DNA of 64,000 nucleotides from Promicromonospora sp. AC04 (GTDB lineage: Bacteria > Actinomycetota > Actinomycetes > Actinomycetales > Cellulomonadaceae). A program made the translations under genes and the position numbers. This document shows, in pieces, positions 50,728 to 59,262 of this stretch. Where the stretch lies: assembly GCF_003058225.1 (NCBI RefSeq), contig NZ_QBUG01000001.1, positions 558,001-622,000 of the forward strand, given 5' to 3'. Within the stretch, counting starts at the first letter, position 1. Every line of letters begins with the position of its first letter. The notes under the pieces were generated by a model that saw only the letters and a program-made list of their open reading frames with translations, did no database searches and was not told the origin of the DNA.

Positions 50728-50771
50728 GGAGGGAGACCCTGTTTATAGGGTCACTGCCAGTGACTCCCTCC
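50728..50771 (-). promoter_or_regulatory. Nested dyad over the SDR operon promoter
   Basis: Outer arms GGAGGGAG (50728-50735) and CTCCCTCC (50764-50771) enclose GACCCT-6-AGGGTC (50735-50752) and CACTG-C-CAGTG (50752-50762). The centre of the inner dyad reads TATAAA on the reverse strand, a -10-like box toward the SDR genes. This is a good operator for the MmyB-type regulator encoded upstream at 50992-51933. The remainder of the 346-bp gap (50646-50991) shows no gene. Confidence 0.55.
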
Positions 50772-50991
50772 GTTCAGGAGGGGGCTCGACGACGCCGAAC
50801 GCACTCATCTGTGCGACGTCGTGCGCACCACGAACGACGGCGCCGATCCCCGTCGCCGCGCTACGTACGGAGATCGACTACGCACCCCAGCCCCACCACC
50901 GGGCACCGATCGCTAGGTGAGCAGCCCGCCGTCGTGCCTCAGCACGCCGAGGTCCGGCCGTCTTCTGTTTCGGGTTTGGCCCGTTCGTTGA

Positions 50992-51933
50992 TCAGCTGGC
51001 CGGCTCGGCGTCGTCGGGCGATGCGTGCCGCTCGACGTCGTTGCCGGTCGCGGACCAGCTGGCCAGCAGGCTCAGGGCCTCTTGCGAGGGCGATCCGGGC
51101 TCTGGGGTGTAGGTGAGGAGGCTATGGCTCGTGTCCGTTCCCAGCGGGAAGGTCTCGAACGGCAGGTCGAGGTCTCCGACGACTGGGTGGTGCAGGAGCT
51201 TGATGCCGGTGGTGTGGATCCGGACGTTGTGGGCGGCCCAGCGGCGGCGGAACTCCCCGCTGCGGGTGGACAGCTCTCCGATCAGGTCCGAGAGCCGCCG
51301 GTCGTAGGGATCGCGGCCGCGCTCGGCGTGCAGTATGGCGACTGTGTCGCCTGCGACATGGTCCCAGTCGCGGAAGAACTCGGTCGCGTGTGGGTCGAGG
51401 AAGATGAACCGGGCGTTGTTGGGCGGGCGCGCCGGATCGGCGTAGACCGGCGAGAACAGTGCGCGCCCGAGATGGTTCGCGGCCAGGATGTCCAGGCGCC
51501 CGCTGAGCACGAAAGCGGGCGTGCCGATCATGGAGTCGAGAACACGCTGCACGGTGGGCCGGACATGCTGCTGCGCCGGGCTGCGACGCACTGGACGGGT
51601 CGCACCGGCGCCGCGCAGGAGGTCGAGCAGGTGGGCGCGCTCGGCCTCGTCGAGCTGCAGTACCTTCGCGATGCCCTCGATGACGCTCTCGGAGACACCG
51701 GTGGCGTTGCCGCGCTCGAGCCGGGTGTAGTACTCGTTCGAGATCCCTGCCAGGAGTGCGACCTCCTCCCGCCGCAGCCCGGTGACCCGTCGGCGCTCTC
51801 CGCCGTACAGGGGCAGGCCGACCTGGTCCGGAGTGACCCGTGCCCGTCGCGTGCCCAGGAATTCCCGGATCTCCGCACGGAAATCACCACGGAAATCGCG
51901 GTCAGCGTCGTGAGCGTCGTTTCTGCCTGCCAT
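50992..51933 (-). CDS. XRE/MmyB-type transcriptional regulator
   Basis: 313 residues. The N-terminal Xre helix-turn-helix includes L-R-R-E-E-V-A-L-L-A-G-I-S-x-E-Y-Y-T-R-L-E-R-G (about 52-74). The C-terminal half is the MmyB-like ligand-binding (PAS-like) domain with L-A-A-N-x-L-G-R-A-L near 152 and P-x-N-x-A-R-F-I-F-L-D near 170. Such regulators sense small molecules or fatty acids and commonly control adjacent SDR genes, as here. Paralogous to the gene at 58314. Confidence 0.85.
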   Translation of the reverse strand: MAGRNDAHDADRDFRGDFRAEIREFLGTRRARVTPDQVGLPLYGGERRRVTGLRREEVALLAGISNEYYTRLERGNATGVSESVIEGIAKVLQLDEAERAHLLDLLRGAGATRPVRRSPAQQHVRPTVQRVLDSMIGTPAFVLSGRLDILAANHLGRALFSPVYADPARPPNNARFIFLDPHATEFFRDWDHVAGDTVAILHAERGRDPYDRRLSDLIGELSTRSGEFRRRWAAHNVRIHTTGIKLLHHPVVGDLDLPFETFPLGTDTSHSLLTYTPEPGSPSQEALSLLASWSATGNDVERHASPDDAEPAS

Positions 51934-52083
51934 GTTTTCCACACTACGAGCGCGCCCAACTGGCTGGGAGTCCCTTGCAGTACCACCCCTCACCCGGGTC
52001 TCCCGCGGCCCTGTCGCGGCTGGTTCTGTGAGTGGTGCACCGCCCTCAGCGGTGTGAGATCCACCGAAACAAAAGGAAAGACA

Positions 52084-52653
52084 ATGTCTCGATTCACCAA
52101 GCCGGCAGTCGTGCTCACAACTCTGGCAACGCTCACCCTCTCGGCTCTGGTGCCGGGTGTCGCAGGCGCGGCCGGCACGGCCGACGCCGGCACCACCTCG
52201 GAGACGACGTCCCGCGTCGTCGAGAAGTCCGACGCCCGGGACCTGCGGACCGCGCAGGAGAACAAGCGCATCATGGAGCGCTTCACCAGCGAGTTCCTGA
52301 CCACCGGCGACCCCGCGCTGGCCGAGGAGCTCGTCAGCGAGGACATCGTCATGCACTTCGCCGGCACGACACAGCAGGGCCGGGACACCTACCTCGGCAT
52401 CGTCAACGCGAACATGGCGGCCTTCCCCGACCTCAAGTGGACCGTGGAGGACATGCGGGCCGAAGGCGACACGGTGGCCATCCGCTACACCATGACCGGC
52501 ACCCACGAAGGAACCTTCGCCGGGGTCGAAGGCACCGGTGCGGCCATCCACGCCGAGAGCATGGCCTTCTACCGCCTGGTCGACGGCAAGATCGTCGAGG
52601 AGCGCGCGCAGCTCGACATGCTCACCATCCTCCAGCAGATGGGCGCCATCTGA
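52084..52653 (+). CDS. Secreted SnoaL-like (ester cyclase/NTF2) protein
   Basis: 189 residues; AAAGGAAAG precedes ATG 52084. Signal peptide 1-30 (V-A-G-A-A-G) with no lipobox. The mature domain from about 60 has M-E-R-F-T-S-E-F, D-P-A-L-A-E-E-L-V-S-E-D-I-V-M-H and E-E-R-A-Q-L-D, the SnoaL-like ester-cyclase pattern. Export of this family is unusual. Divergent from the MmyB regulator by 150 bp, so a likely target of it. Confidence 0.8.
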   Translation: MSRFTKPAVVLTTLATLTLSALVPGVAGAAGTADAGTTSETTSRVVEKSDARDLRTAQENKRIMERFTSEFLTTGDPALAEELVSEDIVMHFAGTTQQGRDTYLGIVNANMAAFPDLKWTVEDMRAEGDTVAIRYTMTGTHEGTFAGVEGTGAAIHAESMAFYRLVDGKIVEERAQLDMLTILQQMGAI

Positions 52654-52742
52654 TGAGCACCCGGTCGGACAAGAAGGTCGTGGAGCGCTTCACCAGCGAT
52701 CACCCCGAGCGGATGCTCGACTGGCTCAACCCTCGCGGGTGA
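52653..52742 (+). CDS. Possible 29-residue ORF derived from the NTF2-like gene
   Basis: ATG 52653 overlaps the preceding TGA (TGATG) and runs 29 codons to TGA at 52740. The phrase V-V-E-R-F-T-S-D-H copies M-E-R-F-T-S-E-F of the upstream gene, and 19 bases (TGGAGCGCTTCACCAGCGA) are identical to those at about 52275-52293. It looks like the scar of a partial duplication rather than a functional gene, but it is coupled and could be translated. Confidence 0.4.
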   Translation: MSTRSDKKVVERFTSDHPERMLDWLNPRG

Positions 52743-52863
52743 CGGCTTCCGGCGCCGCCCCGGCCGGGCCCCAGAGATCCCGTCCGGGCGGCGTCGGCGA
52801 AGCGTGGCGAACGAGGCGACGGCTACGCTCGACCGGTAGGACGCCGGGCCGAGAGGAACAACC

Positions 52864-53547
52864 ATGCCTGACACCATGCCGCTCGACGAGGTCATGCGGG
52901 AGCTCGCCGGACTCGAGAACCCGAAGTTCCGCGCGGTCAACGAGCGCAACGGCGACGACCACGGCGTCAACCTCTCGCAGCTGCGCGCCGTCGCGAAGCG
53001 CCTGAAGAAGCAGCACGAGCTGGCCGTCGAGCTGTGGGCGACCGGCGACACCGCCGCGCGCCTCCTGGCGACGCTCGTCTGCCGTCCCCGGTCCTTCACG
53101 CCGGCCGAGATCGACACGATGGTCCGCGACATCACCTCCCCCAAGCTGCTGGACTGGTTCGTCGTCAACGTCGTGAAGCCGGGCCGGTTCGGCGACGAGT
53201 TCCGGGAGCGCTGGGCCGACGACGACGCCGACCTGGTCGGCCGGGCCGGCTGGACGCTGCAGGGCGACAAGGTCGTCAAGGCGCCCGACGACGTCGACGT
53301 CGACGCGCTGCTCGACACGATCGAGCGGGAGATGGAGGACGCGCCCGAGAACAAGCAGTGGGCGATGAACACCTGCCTCGCGTTCATCGGGATCAACCAC
53401 CCGGACCGTCGCGCACGGGCGATCGGCATCGGCGAGGACCTGCAGGTGCTCGCCGACTACCCCGCGTCGCCGGGCTGCACGCCGCCGTTCGCGCCCCTGT
53501 GGATCGCCGAGATGGTCGGCCGCCAGGCGGTCGCGTCGTCGTCCTGA
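52864..53547 (+). CDS. AlkD-like HEAT-repeat protein (DNA alkylation repair family)
   Basis: 227 residues; GAGGAACAACC precedes ATG 52864. All-helical with HEAT-like repeats: N-L-S-Q-L-R-A-V-A-K-R-L-K, H-E-L-A-V-E-L-W-A-T-G, and A-R-L-L-A-T-L near 58-75, then W-F-V-V-N-V-V and W-A-M-N-T-C-L-A-F near 160-168. These match AlkD-type DNA glycosylase relatives; whether it removes alkylated bases here is unproved. Its last 91 bp overlap the 3' end of the convergent LysR gene. Confidence 0.75.
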   Translation: MPDTMPLDEVMRELAGLENPKFRAVNERNGDDHGVNLSQLRAVAKRLKKQHELAVELWATGDTAARLLATLVCRPRSFTPAEIDTMVRDITSPKLLDWFVVNVVKPGRFGDEFRERWADDDADLVGRAGWTLQGDKVVKAPDDVDVDALLDTIEREMEDAPENKQWAMNTCLAFIGINHPDRRARAIGIGEDLQVLADYPASPGCTPPFAPLWIAEMVGRQAVASSS

Positions 53548-54494
53548 CGGCGTGACCCCCGCGCGGATCCCTGCTGGGCGGGCACCATGGCGCCCGCGAA
53601 CCGGCGGAACTCGCTGACCAGCGCGTTCCGGTCGTTGGCGCGGGTCACGACCACTACCTGGCACGGGTCGATCCCGTCGACGGGGATGCTGGCGAGGTCC
53701 GCGCGCAACGTGCTGCGGCGGTCGCCGGCGGGCAGGATCAGCAGGCCGTGGCCGGCGGCGACAAGCTCGATCTTGTCCTCAAGGCTGTCCTCGACGGTGG
53801 GGCCGGACTCCATGGTGAGGCCGTCGAGGGGCCCGCCGGCGGAGTGCGCGATGCTCCAGATCGCCGCGGAGCTGGTGCAGGAGACGAGCTCCTCGTGGTC
53901 GAGGTCGCCGAGGGTGACGCGCTCCTTGCCCGCCAGGCGGTGGGACGCCGGCGCGACGAGCGTCCACGGCTCCTCGTAGAGGACCGTCACGTCGAGCCGG
54001 TCCGCCGCCAGCGGGAGGGGCAGCCGGGTGACCAGCGCGTCGACCCGGCGTTCCGGGAGCGCGTGGGCGTCCTGCCAGCTCAGGTGCCGCGTGCGGACCT
54101 GCGCCTCGGGGTGTCGGCGGCGGAGGTTGCGGACCGCCGGGGTGACGACCAGGTCCTCGACGTACCCCACGGTGATCGCGCCCGGGGGCGCTGCCGCGCG
54201 CGCGGCGAGCACCGCCCCGGAGGCCGAGTGCAGCAGCGCCTCGGCCTGCGGCAGGAAGGCCCGGCCGGCCTCGGTGAGGCTGCTGCCCTGCGGCGTGCGG
54301 TCGAACAGGCGCACGCCGAGCTGACTCTCCAGGCGCTGGATCTGGCGGCTGAGCGACGGCTGGGCAAGGCGCAGCGCGGTCGCCGCCCGGCCGAAGTTCA
54401 GGTGCTCCGCCACCACCACGAAGTACCGCACCAGCCGGAGGTCGAGGTCCAGGCCGAACGCTGCCGAGGAGACGGGCGAAGACAGTTCGGTCAC
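53457..54494 (-). CDS. LysR-family transcriptional regulator
   Basis: 345 residues, about 40 longer than typical. The helix-turn-helix is at 20-80: Y-F-V-V-V-A-E-H-L-N-F-G-R-A-A, A-L-R-L-A-Q-P-S-L-S-R-Q-I and L-F-D-R-T. The substrate-binding domain follows from about 105. The last 40 residues are a polar tail encoded opposite the end of the AlkD-like gene. It is divergent from an SDR 298 bp away, its probable target. Confidence 0.87.
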   Translation of the reverse strand: MTELSSPVSSAAFGLDLDLRLVRYFVVVAEHLNFGRAATALRLAQPSLSRQIQRLESQLGVRLFDRTPQGSSLTEAGRAFLPQAEALLHSASGAVLAARAAAPPGAITVGYVEDLVVTPAVRNLRRRHPEAQVRTRHLSWQDAHALPERRVDALVTRLPLPLAADRLDVTVLYEEPWTLVAPASHRLAGKERVTLGDLDHEELVSCTSSAAIWSIAHSAGGPLDGLTMESGPTVEDSLEDKIELVAAGHGLLILPAGDRRSTLRADLASIPVDGIDPCQVVVVTRANDRNALVSEFRRFAGAMVPAQQGSARGSRRQDDDATAWRPTISAIHRGANGGVQPGDAG

Positions 54495-54591
54495 CGCTCA
54501 AGGCTACGTCGCCTCACCTCCGACGTCGGGCCGCGCGCAACGCCGCACGTCCGACGTCGGGCCGCCCCCGACGCCGCCGCGCGCTGACGTC

Positions 54592-54643
54592 CCGCGCCGT
54601 CGTCCCGCGCCGTCGTCCCGCGCCGTCGTCATGCGCCGTCGTC
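54592..54643. repeat. 13-bp tandem repeat upstream of LysR/SDR
   Basis: CCGCGCCGTCGTC three times perfectly (54592-54630), a fourth with two changes (54631-54643) and a partial fifth. It lies in the 298-bp divergent gap; CCGACGTCGGGCCGC-like direct repeats sit next to it near 54520 and 54551. Confidence 0.8.
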
Positions 54644-54792
54644 ATGCGCGTGCCGCATGACGACCTGCAAAACAGGTCTTGGACGCCCGGCCCCGGGCCG
54701 ATCTTTACTCGAGGTGTTGCTCCTCCGGCGGCGTAGCGCCGCCGGATCCGGAGCAGCTACACACGTGCGAGATCGAACAGAGGAAGTCCACG

Positions 54793-55536
54793 ATGGGCAA
54801 GTACGACGGCAAGAGTGTCGTGATCACGGGCGGCAGCAGCGGGCTCGGGTTCGCGACGGCAAGGCTCCTGGCGGACGGCGGAGCAAAGGTGCTGATCACC
54901 GGGCGTACCCGAGCCACCCTCGACGCCGCCCGGGAGCGGCTCGGGAACGGTGTGCTCACGGTGGTCAGCGACGCGGCGTCGATGACCGACGTGAACGACC
55001 TGGCCGACCAGGTGAAGACCGAGCTCGGCCAGGTCGACGCGCTCTTCGTCAACGCGGGCGTGACCCGGACCGTGCCCTTCGAGTCGATGACCGAGGACGT
55101 GTACGACGAGCTGCTCACCGTGAACGCCAAGGGGCCGTACTTCACCGTGCAGAAGCTCGCCCCGCTCCTGAGCAGCGGGAGCAGCGTGGTCCTGACCACC
55201 TCGGTGGTGAACGTACTGGGCATGCCCGCGCTCAGCGCCTACGCGGCCAGCAAGGCGGCGCTGCGGTCGATGACCCGTGGTCTCGCGCGTGAGCTGCTGC
55301 CGCGGAACGTCCGCGTCAACGCGATCAGCCCTGGCCCCATCGACACGGGCATCCTCGCCCGGTCCATGCCCGCGGAGGCCGCGCAGCAAATGGTGGACGA
55401 GCTGACGGCGGGCAGCCCGATGCTCCGGATGGGCGAACCCGACGAGGTGGCCAAGGCCGTCGCGTTCCTGGCGTTCGAGGCGACCTACACCACCGGCGCG
55501 GAGTTCCCGATAGACGGCGGCGCCTCCCAGCTCTGA
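54793..55536 (+). CDS. Short-chain dehydrogenase
   Basis: 247 residues; ATG at 54793 with GAGGAAG upstream. TGGSSGLG at 12-19, V-N-A-G near 86-89 (N-N-A-G altered to V-N-A-G), Ser in T-T-S-V near 136-139 and Y-A-A-S-K near 152-156; P-G-P-I-D-T near 179 binds the cofactor. Likely NADPH-dependent, judging by Arg after strand 2 (T-G-R-T-R). The divergent LysR gene is the candidate regulator. Confidence 0.87.
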   Translation: MGKYDGKSVVITGGSSGLGFATARLLADGGAKVLITGRTRATLDAARERLGNGVLTVVSDAASMTDVNDLADQVKTELGQVDALFVNAGVTRTVPFESMTEDVYDELLTVNAKGPYFTVQKLAPLLSSGSSVVLTTSVVNVLGMPALSAYAASKAALRSMTRGLARELLPRNVRVNAISPGPIDTGILARSMPAEAAQQMVDELTAGSPMLRMGEPDEVAKAVAFLAFEATYTTGAEFPIDGGASQL

Positions 55537-55544
55537 CGCCCGAC

Positions 55545-55634
55545 GTCGAGCGTGGGCCAGGTCGCTCCACGGGCACTGATCGGGCGACCGGGCCTACGTT
55601 CAGCGCCCTCGGGGCGACCAGGCCTGCGTCCGGC
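55545..55634. repeat. Palindromic repeat family 2, three degenerate copies
   Basis: A 21-bp unit, GCGACCAGGCCTACGTTCGA plus one base, occurs inverted and degenerate at 55545-55565, and in direct orientation at 55584-55604 and 55614-55634. It lies between the SDR and the AI-2E-family gene. Perfect copies of the same unit lie on the other side of that gene. Confidence 0.75.
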
Positions 55635-55642
55635 GGCTCCGG

Positions 55643-56830
55643 TCAGCGCGCTTCCTGGAGCGGGAGGACCACCCGGTTGATGATGAGCAGGCCCGCCGCC
55701 GCGACCGGGACGGCGACGAGGGCACCGAGCACACCACCGAGCGCCGCCCCGGCCAGGGCCGCGACGATGACGAGCACACCGGGCATCGCCACGGCGCGGC
55801 TCATCACCCGGGGCGACAGGACGTAGGCCTCGACCTGCATGTACACGAGCAGGAGCACGGCAACGACCAACGCCGCGACCGGGCTCACCGTCAGCGTGGC
55901 GAGCACCACCAGCACGGAGCCGATCACCGTACCGACGACGGGGATCAGCGCCGCGACGAACGCGATGACGGCGAGCAGGATCGGGGCCGGGCTGCCCGCG
56001 AAGGTCGTCAGCAGCAGGGTGAACGTGGCGTTGATGGTCGCCAGGATCAGCTGCCCGGAGACGTACCGGCCGACGGAGTCCAGCACCTCGTCCAGGAGCG
56101 ACCTGGTCATCGGCCGCCGGGACCGCGGCACGAGCCGCAGGACGGCGGAGATCATGCTCGGCAGCGTGACGGCGAAGTAGATGGTCAGGGCCGCGACGAT
56201 GACGACCGCCGTCACGCCGTTGATCAGCCCGGTACCGACCTGCAGCACACCGCCCGCGATCGCCGAGAGCTGTCGGGGGTCGGTGAGCAGCTCCGTCAGC
56301 GACGACAGCAACCCGTTCAGGTCTAGGGCGACCAGGTTCTCGGACGTCCAGATGTACCAGGCCTGATCGGGCAGGCCGCGCAGCGTCTCGACGAGCTGCG
56401 CGATGAAGATCCCGACCTGCTGGACCGCCAGCGGCAGCACCGCGACGACAAAGAGGGCGATCACCAGCGCGAATCCGACGATCGCCACCGTCGCGGCCGC
56501 CCACCGGGGCAGCCCTCGCGAGGTGAGGAACCGGATCGCGGGCTCCAGGGCCAGCGCCAGGAACAGCGCCACCCCGACGTACACGAGGACCGTCGCGACC
56601 GCCGAGAGGGCGCCCAGCACCGCAAGCCCGGCGCCGACACCCAGGGTCGCGAGCATGGCGTAACCGAACGGGTGCGCAGGGAGGCCGACCACCGGGTCCC
56701 TCCCGCCCGCGGCACGAGCGCGAGCAGTCGGCTGCGACCTCGTGGGCGCTACCAGGTCGTCCGCCGCACGCGGCTTCCGCGCTCTTGACGGTCGCGGCAG
56801 GACGCCGGGGCGTTGCGGCAAGCGGGCCAT
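55643..56830 (-). CDS. AI-2E transporter family membrane protein
   Basis: 395 residues with a Pro/Arg-rich N-terminal tail (1-55) and eight hydrophobic segments. Family features are visible: L-A-L-A-L-E-P-A-I-R-F-L near 92-103, a long extracytoplasmic loop, and Y-V-S-G-Q-L-I-L-A-T near 238-247, then I-P-V-V-G-T-V-I-G near 281-289. Related proteins include the autoinducer-2 exporter TqsA and Na+/H+ antiporters, so the real substrate is open. ATG 56830 is chosen for its GGAG six bases upstream. Confidence 0.85.
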   Translation of the reverse strand: MARLPQRPGVLPRPSRARKPRAADDLVAPTRSQPTARARAAGGRDPVVGLPAHPFGYAMLATLGVGAGLAVLGALSAVATVLVYVGVALFLALALEPAIRFLTSRGLPRWAAATVAIVGFALVIALFVVAVLPLAVQQVGIFIAQLVETLRGLPDQAWYIWTSENLVALDLNGLLSSLTELLTDPRQLSAIAGGVLQVGTGLINGVTAVVIVAALTIYFAVTLPSMISAVLRLVPRSRRPMTRSLLDEVLDSVGRYVSGQLILATINATFTLLLTTFAGSPAPILLAVIAFVAALIPVVGTVIGSVLVVLATLTVSPVAALVVAVLLLVYMQVEAYVLSPRVMSRAVAMPGVLVIVAALAGAALGGVLGALVAVPVAAAGLLIINRVVLPLQEAR

Positions 56831-56931
56831 AGCTCTCCATCTTGATCTCACAGGTGCGCGGCGAACACCGGGCGGGTCCCAGCCTCCCGGAAACCGGCCC
56901 GCTTGTCGCCGTCGCGGCCCAGAACCGACTC

Positions 56932-56991
56932 GTCGAACGTAGGCCTGGTCGCACGATGAGCGCTGAGAGAGCGACCAGGCCTACGTTCGAC
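56932..56991. repeat. Palindromic repeat family 2, perfect inverted pair
   Basis: Two perfect 21-bp arms, 56932-56952 and 56971-56991 (right arm starts GCGACCAGGCCTACGTTCGA), 18 nt apart, form a long hairpin in the 365-bp gap 56831-57195. The rest of the gap shows no gene. Confidence 0.85.
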
Positions 56992-57195
56992 GCCCATCCG
57001 GGGTGTTCTTGTTTCGCCACGGTGCGCGGGGCTGGTTCCTTCGGGGCCTGCCTGGTGTTCCCCCTGGTCGACCTGTGAGGGGTTCTGGCCGGGCCTCCCA
57101 CCCCGCAGGCGCGCGAGCGTTGGATGAGATGCGATGGAGGCACCGAGGCCGTGCCGCTCAGTCCGGCGCGGCGCACCGAGCAAGGAGAGGCACCC

Positions 57196-58221
57196 ATGCG
57201 TGGAGTGTTGATGTACGCCCCCGGCGACGTCCGCGTCGAGGAGCGCGAGGACCCCAAGATCGTCGAGCCGACCGACGCGGTGATCCGCGTGTCCGCGACC
57301 TGTATCTGCGGGTCCGACCTGTGGCCGTACCGCGGGATCGAGCCCCTGTACACCCAGCCGCAGGTCATGGGGCACGAGTACATCGGCGTCGTCGAGCAGG
57401 TCGGCGACGAGGTGCGGAACATCAAGGTCGGCGACTTCGTCGTCGGCTCGTTCGTCGCCTCCGACAACACCTGCGAGATCTGCCAGGCCGGCTACCAGTC
57501 CCGCTGCATCCACAACGTCATGGTGGGAGCGTCGGGCACCCAGGCCCAGCTCGCCCGCATCCCGCTGGCCGACGGCACCCTCGTCGCGACCCCCGGACAG
57601 CCCGACGAGGACCTGATCCCGTCGCTGCTCGCCGCGTCCGACGTGCTGGGCACCGGCTGGTTCGCCGCGGTGGCCGCCGAGGCAGGTCCCGGCAAGACCA
57701 TCGCGGTCGTCGGCGACGGCGCCGTCGGCCTCTCGGCGATCCTGGCCGCCAAGCAGCTCGGCGCGGAGCGCGTCATCGCGTTCAGCCGCCACCCCGAGCG
57801 GCAGGCCCTGGCCCGTGAGTTCGGCGCCACCGACATCATCGAGGAGCGGGGCGACGACGGCGCGGCGAAGGTCAAGGAGCTGACCGGCGGGTACGGCGCC
57901 CACGGCGTCGTCGAGGCAGTCGGCACCGAGGAGTCGATGTGGCAGGCCATCCACGCCACCCGGCCCGGCGGCTACGTGGGCTACGTCGGCGTCACGCACG
58001 GCGTCAAGCTCGACGGCCTGGAGCTGTTCTTCACTGGCGTGCATCTGCACGGCGGGCCCGCCCCTGTGCGCCGGTTCCTGCCTGAGCTGATCCAGCTCAT
58101 CTGGGACCGCAAGATCGACCCCGGCAAGGTCTTCGACCTCACCCTGCCGCTCGACCAGGCGGCCGAGGGCTACAAGGCGATGGACGAGCGTCGCGCCACG
58201 AAGGTGCTGCTCACCCCCTGA
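57196..58221 (+). CDS. Zinc-dependent alcohol dehydrogenase (MDR family)
   Basis: 341 residues; AAGGAGAGG precedes ATG 57196. The catalytic zinc ligands are Cys38 in C-I-C-G-S-D and His60-Glu61 in G-H-E; three structural-zinc cysteines appear in T-C-E-I-C-Q-A-G-Y-Q-S-R-C. The Rossmann motif V-G-D-G-A-V-G is near 172-178, followed by residues suited to NADP. Substrate unknown. It is followed by an MmyB regulator in the same direction. Confidence 0.88.
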   Translation: MRGVLMYAPGDVRVEEREDPKIVEPTDAVIRVSATCICGSDLWPYRGIEPLYTQPQVMGHEYIGVVEQVGDEVRNIKVGDFVVGSFVASDNTCEICQAGYQSRCIHNVMVGASGTQAQLARIPLADGTLVATPGQPDEDLIPSLLAASDVLGTGWFAAVAAEAGPGKTIAVVGDGAVGLSAILAAKQLGAERVIAFSRHPERQALAREFGATDIIEERGDDGAAKVKELTGGYGAHGVVEAVGTEESMWQAIHATRPGGYVGYVGVTHGVKLDGLELFFTGVHLHGGPAPVRRFLPELIQLIWDRKIDPGKVFDLTLPLDQAAEGYKAMDERRATKVLLTP

Positions 58222-58313
58222 GCCCGCTCGGTCCGGCGACTCACCGCCGATGCGGTTGGGGGGTTACGGCGGAACCTCCCACCAGCCGCGGAGGCGTACT
58301 TATCGTTGAGGCC

Positions 58314-59234
58314 ATGAGCACCAAGGACGAGGTGCGGGAGTTCCTGGTCTCCCGCCGCGCGAACGTCACGCCGCAGCAGGCCGGGATCCCCAGCTTCGGG
58401 GAGCGGCGTGTGCCCGGGCTGCGGCGCGAGGAGGTCGCCCTGCTCGCCGGGGTCAGCCTCGACTACTACACCCGGCTGGAGCGCGGAAACATCCGCGGGG
58501 CGTCGGAGAGCGTGCTGGAGGCGATCGCGCGGGCCCTGCAGCTCAACGACGCCGAGCACGAGTACCTGTTCGACCTCGCCCGCACCGCTCCCGCCGCGGC
58601 GGCCGCGCGCAACCGGAAGCCCGCCGCACAGTCGGTGCGTACCTCGGTGCAGCGCGTGCTCGACAACATGACCCTGCCCGCGATCGTGCACAACGCCAAC
58701 CAGGATCTTGTCGCCGCGAACCTCATGGGCCGGGCCCTGTACGCCCCGATGTTCGACACCGAGGGCACACCCAACCTGGCCCGGTTCATCTTCCTCGACG
58801 CCCGCGCACAGGACTACTACGTCGACTGGGCCCTGGCCCGTCGCACCACCGCGGCGATCATGCGCCTGGAGGCCGGACGCGACCCGCTCAACAAGGAGCT
58901 CACGGCGCTCATCGGCGAGCTCTCGACACGCAGCCCGCAGTTCCGCGCGGACTGGGCAGGGCACGACGTCCACGAGCACCGCACGGGTGTCAAGTCGTTC
59001 CGACACCCCGTGGTCGGCCCGATCGCCGTCGCGTTCGACGTGTTCGGGATGCCCGGCGAGGCAGGGCTGCAGATCGTCACCTACAGCCCGCCGCCGAACA
59101 CCGACTCCGCCGACAAGTTCGCGCTGCTGGCGAGCTGGGCCGCGACCCGGGAGTCCGAGAGCTCCCGCGACGTCGTCGGCACCAGCCGGCCGAACCAGTC
59201 CGAGGCCGCGCCGCCCGCAGCGGTGAACGACTGA
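58314..59234 (+). CDS. XRE/MmyB-type transcriptional regulator
   Basis: 306 residues. Helix-turn-helix L-R-R-E-E-V-A-L-L-A-G-V-S-L-D-Y-Y-T-R-L-E-R-G at about 36-58; MmyB-like domain from about 105 with L-V-A-A-N-L-M-G-R-A-L and A-R-F-I-F-L-D. It is a clear paralogue of the regulator at 50992 in the same window. It follows the zinc alcohol dehydrogenase by 92 bp and is the likely controller of neighbouring dehydrogenase genes. Confidence 0.87.
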   Translation: MSTKDEVREFLVSRRANVTPQQAGIPSFGERRVPGLRREEVALLAGVSLDYYTRLERGNIRGASESVLEAIARALQLNDAEHEYLFDLARTAPAAAAARNRKPAAQSVRTSVQRVLDNMTLPAIVHNANQDLVAANLMGRALYAPMFDTEGTPNLARFIFLDARAQDYYVDWALARRTTAAIMRLEAGRDPLNKELTALIGELSTRSPQFRADWAGHDVHEHRTGVKSFRHPVVGPIAVAFDVFGMPGEAGLQIVTYSPPPNTDSADKFALLASWAATRESESSRDVVGTSRPNQSEAAPPAAVND

Positions 59235-59262
59235 CCTACACACCATCAAGGAGCACCACGGC

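Noticed and set aside
55643-56830. Transposon carrying the AI-2E-family gene
   Set aside because: Flanking repeats are short palindromes; no transposase, terminal repeats or target duplication seen.
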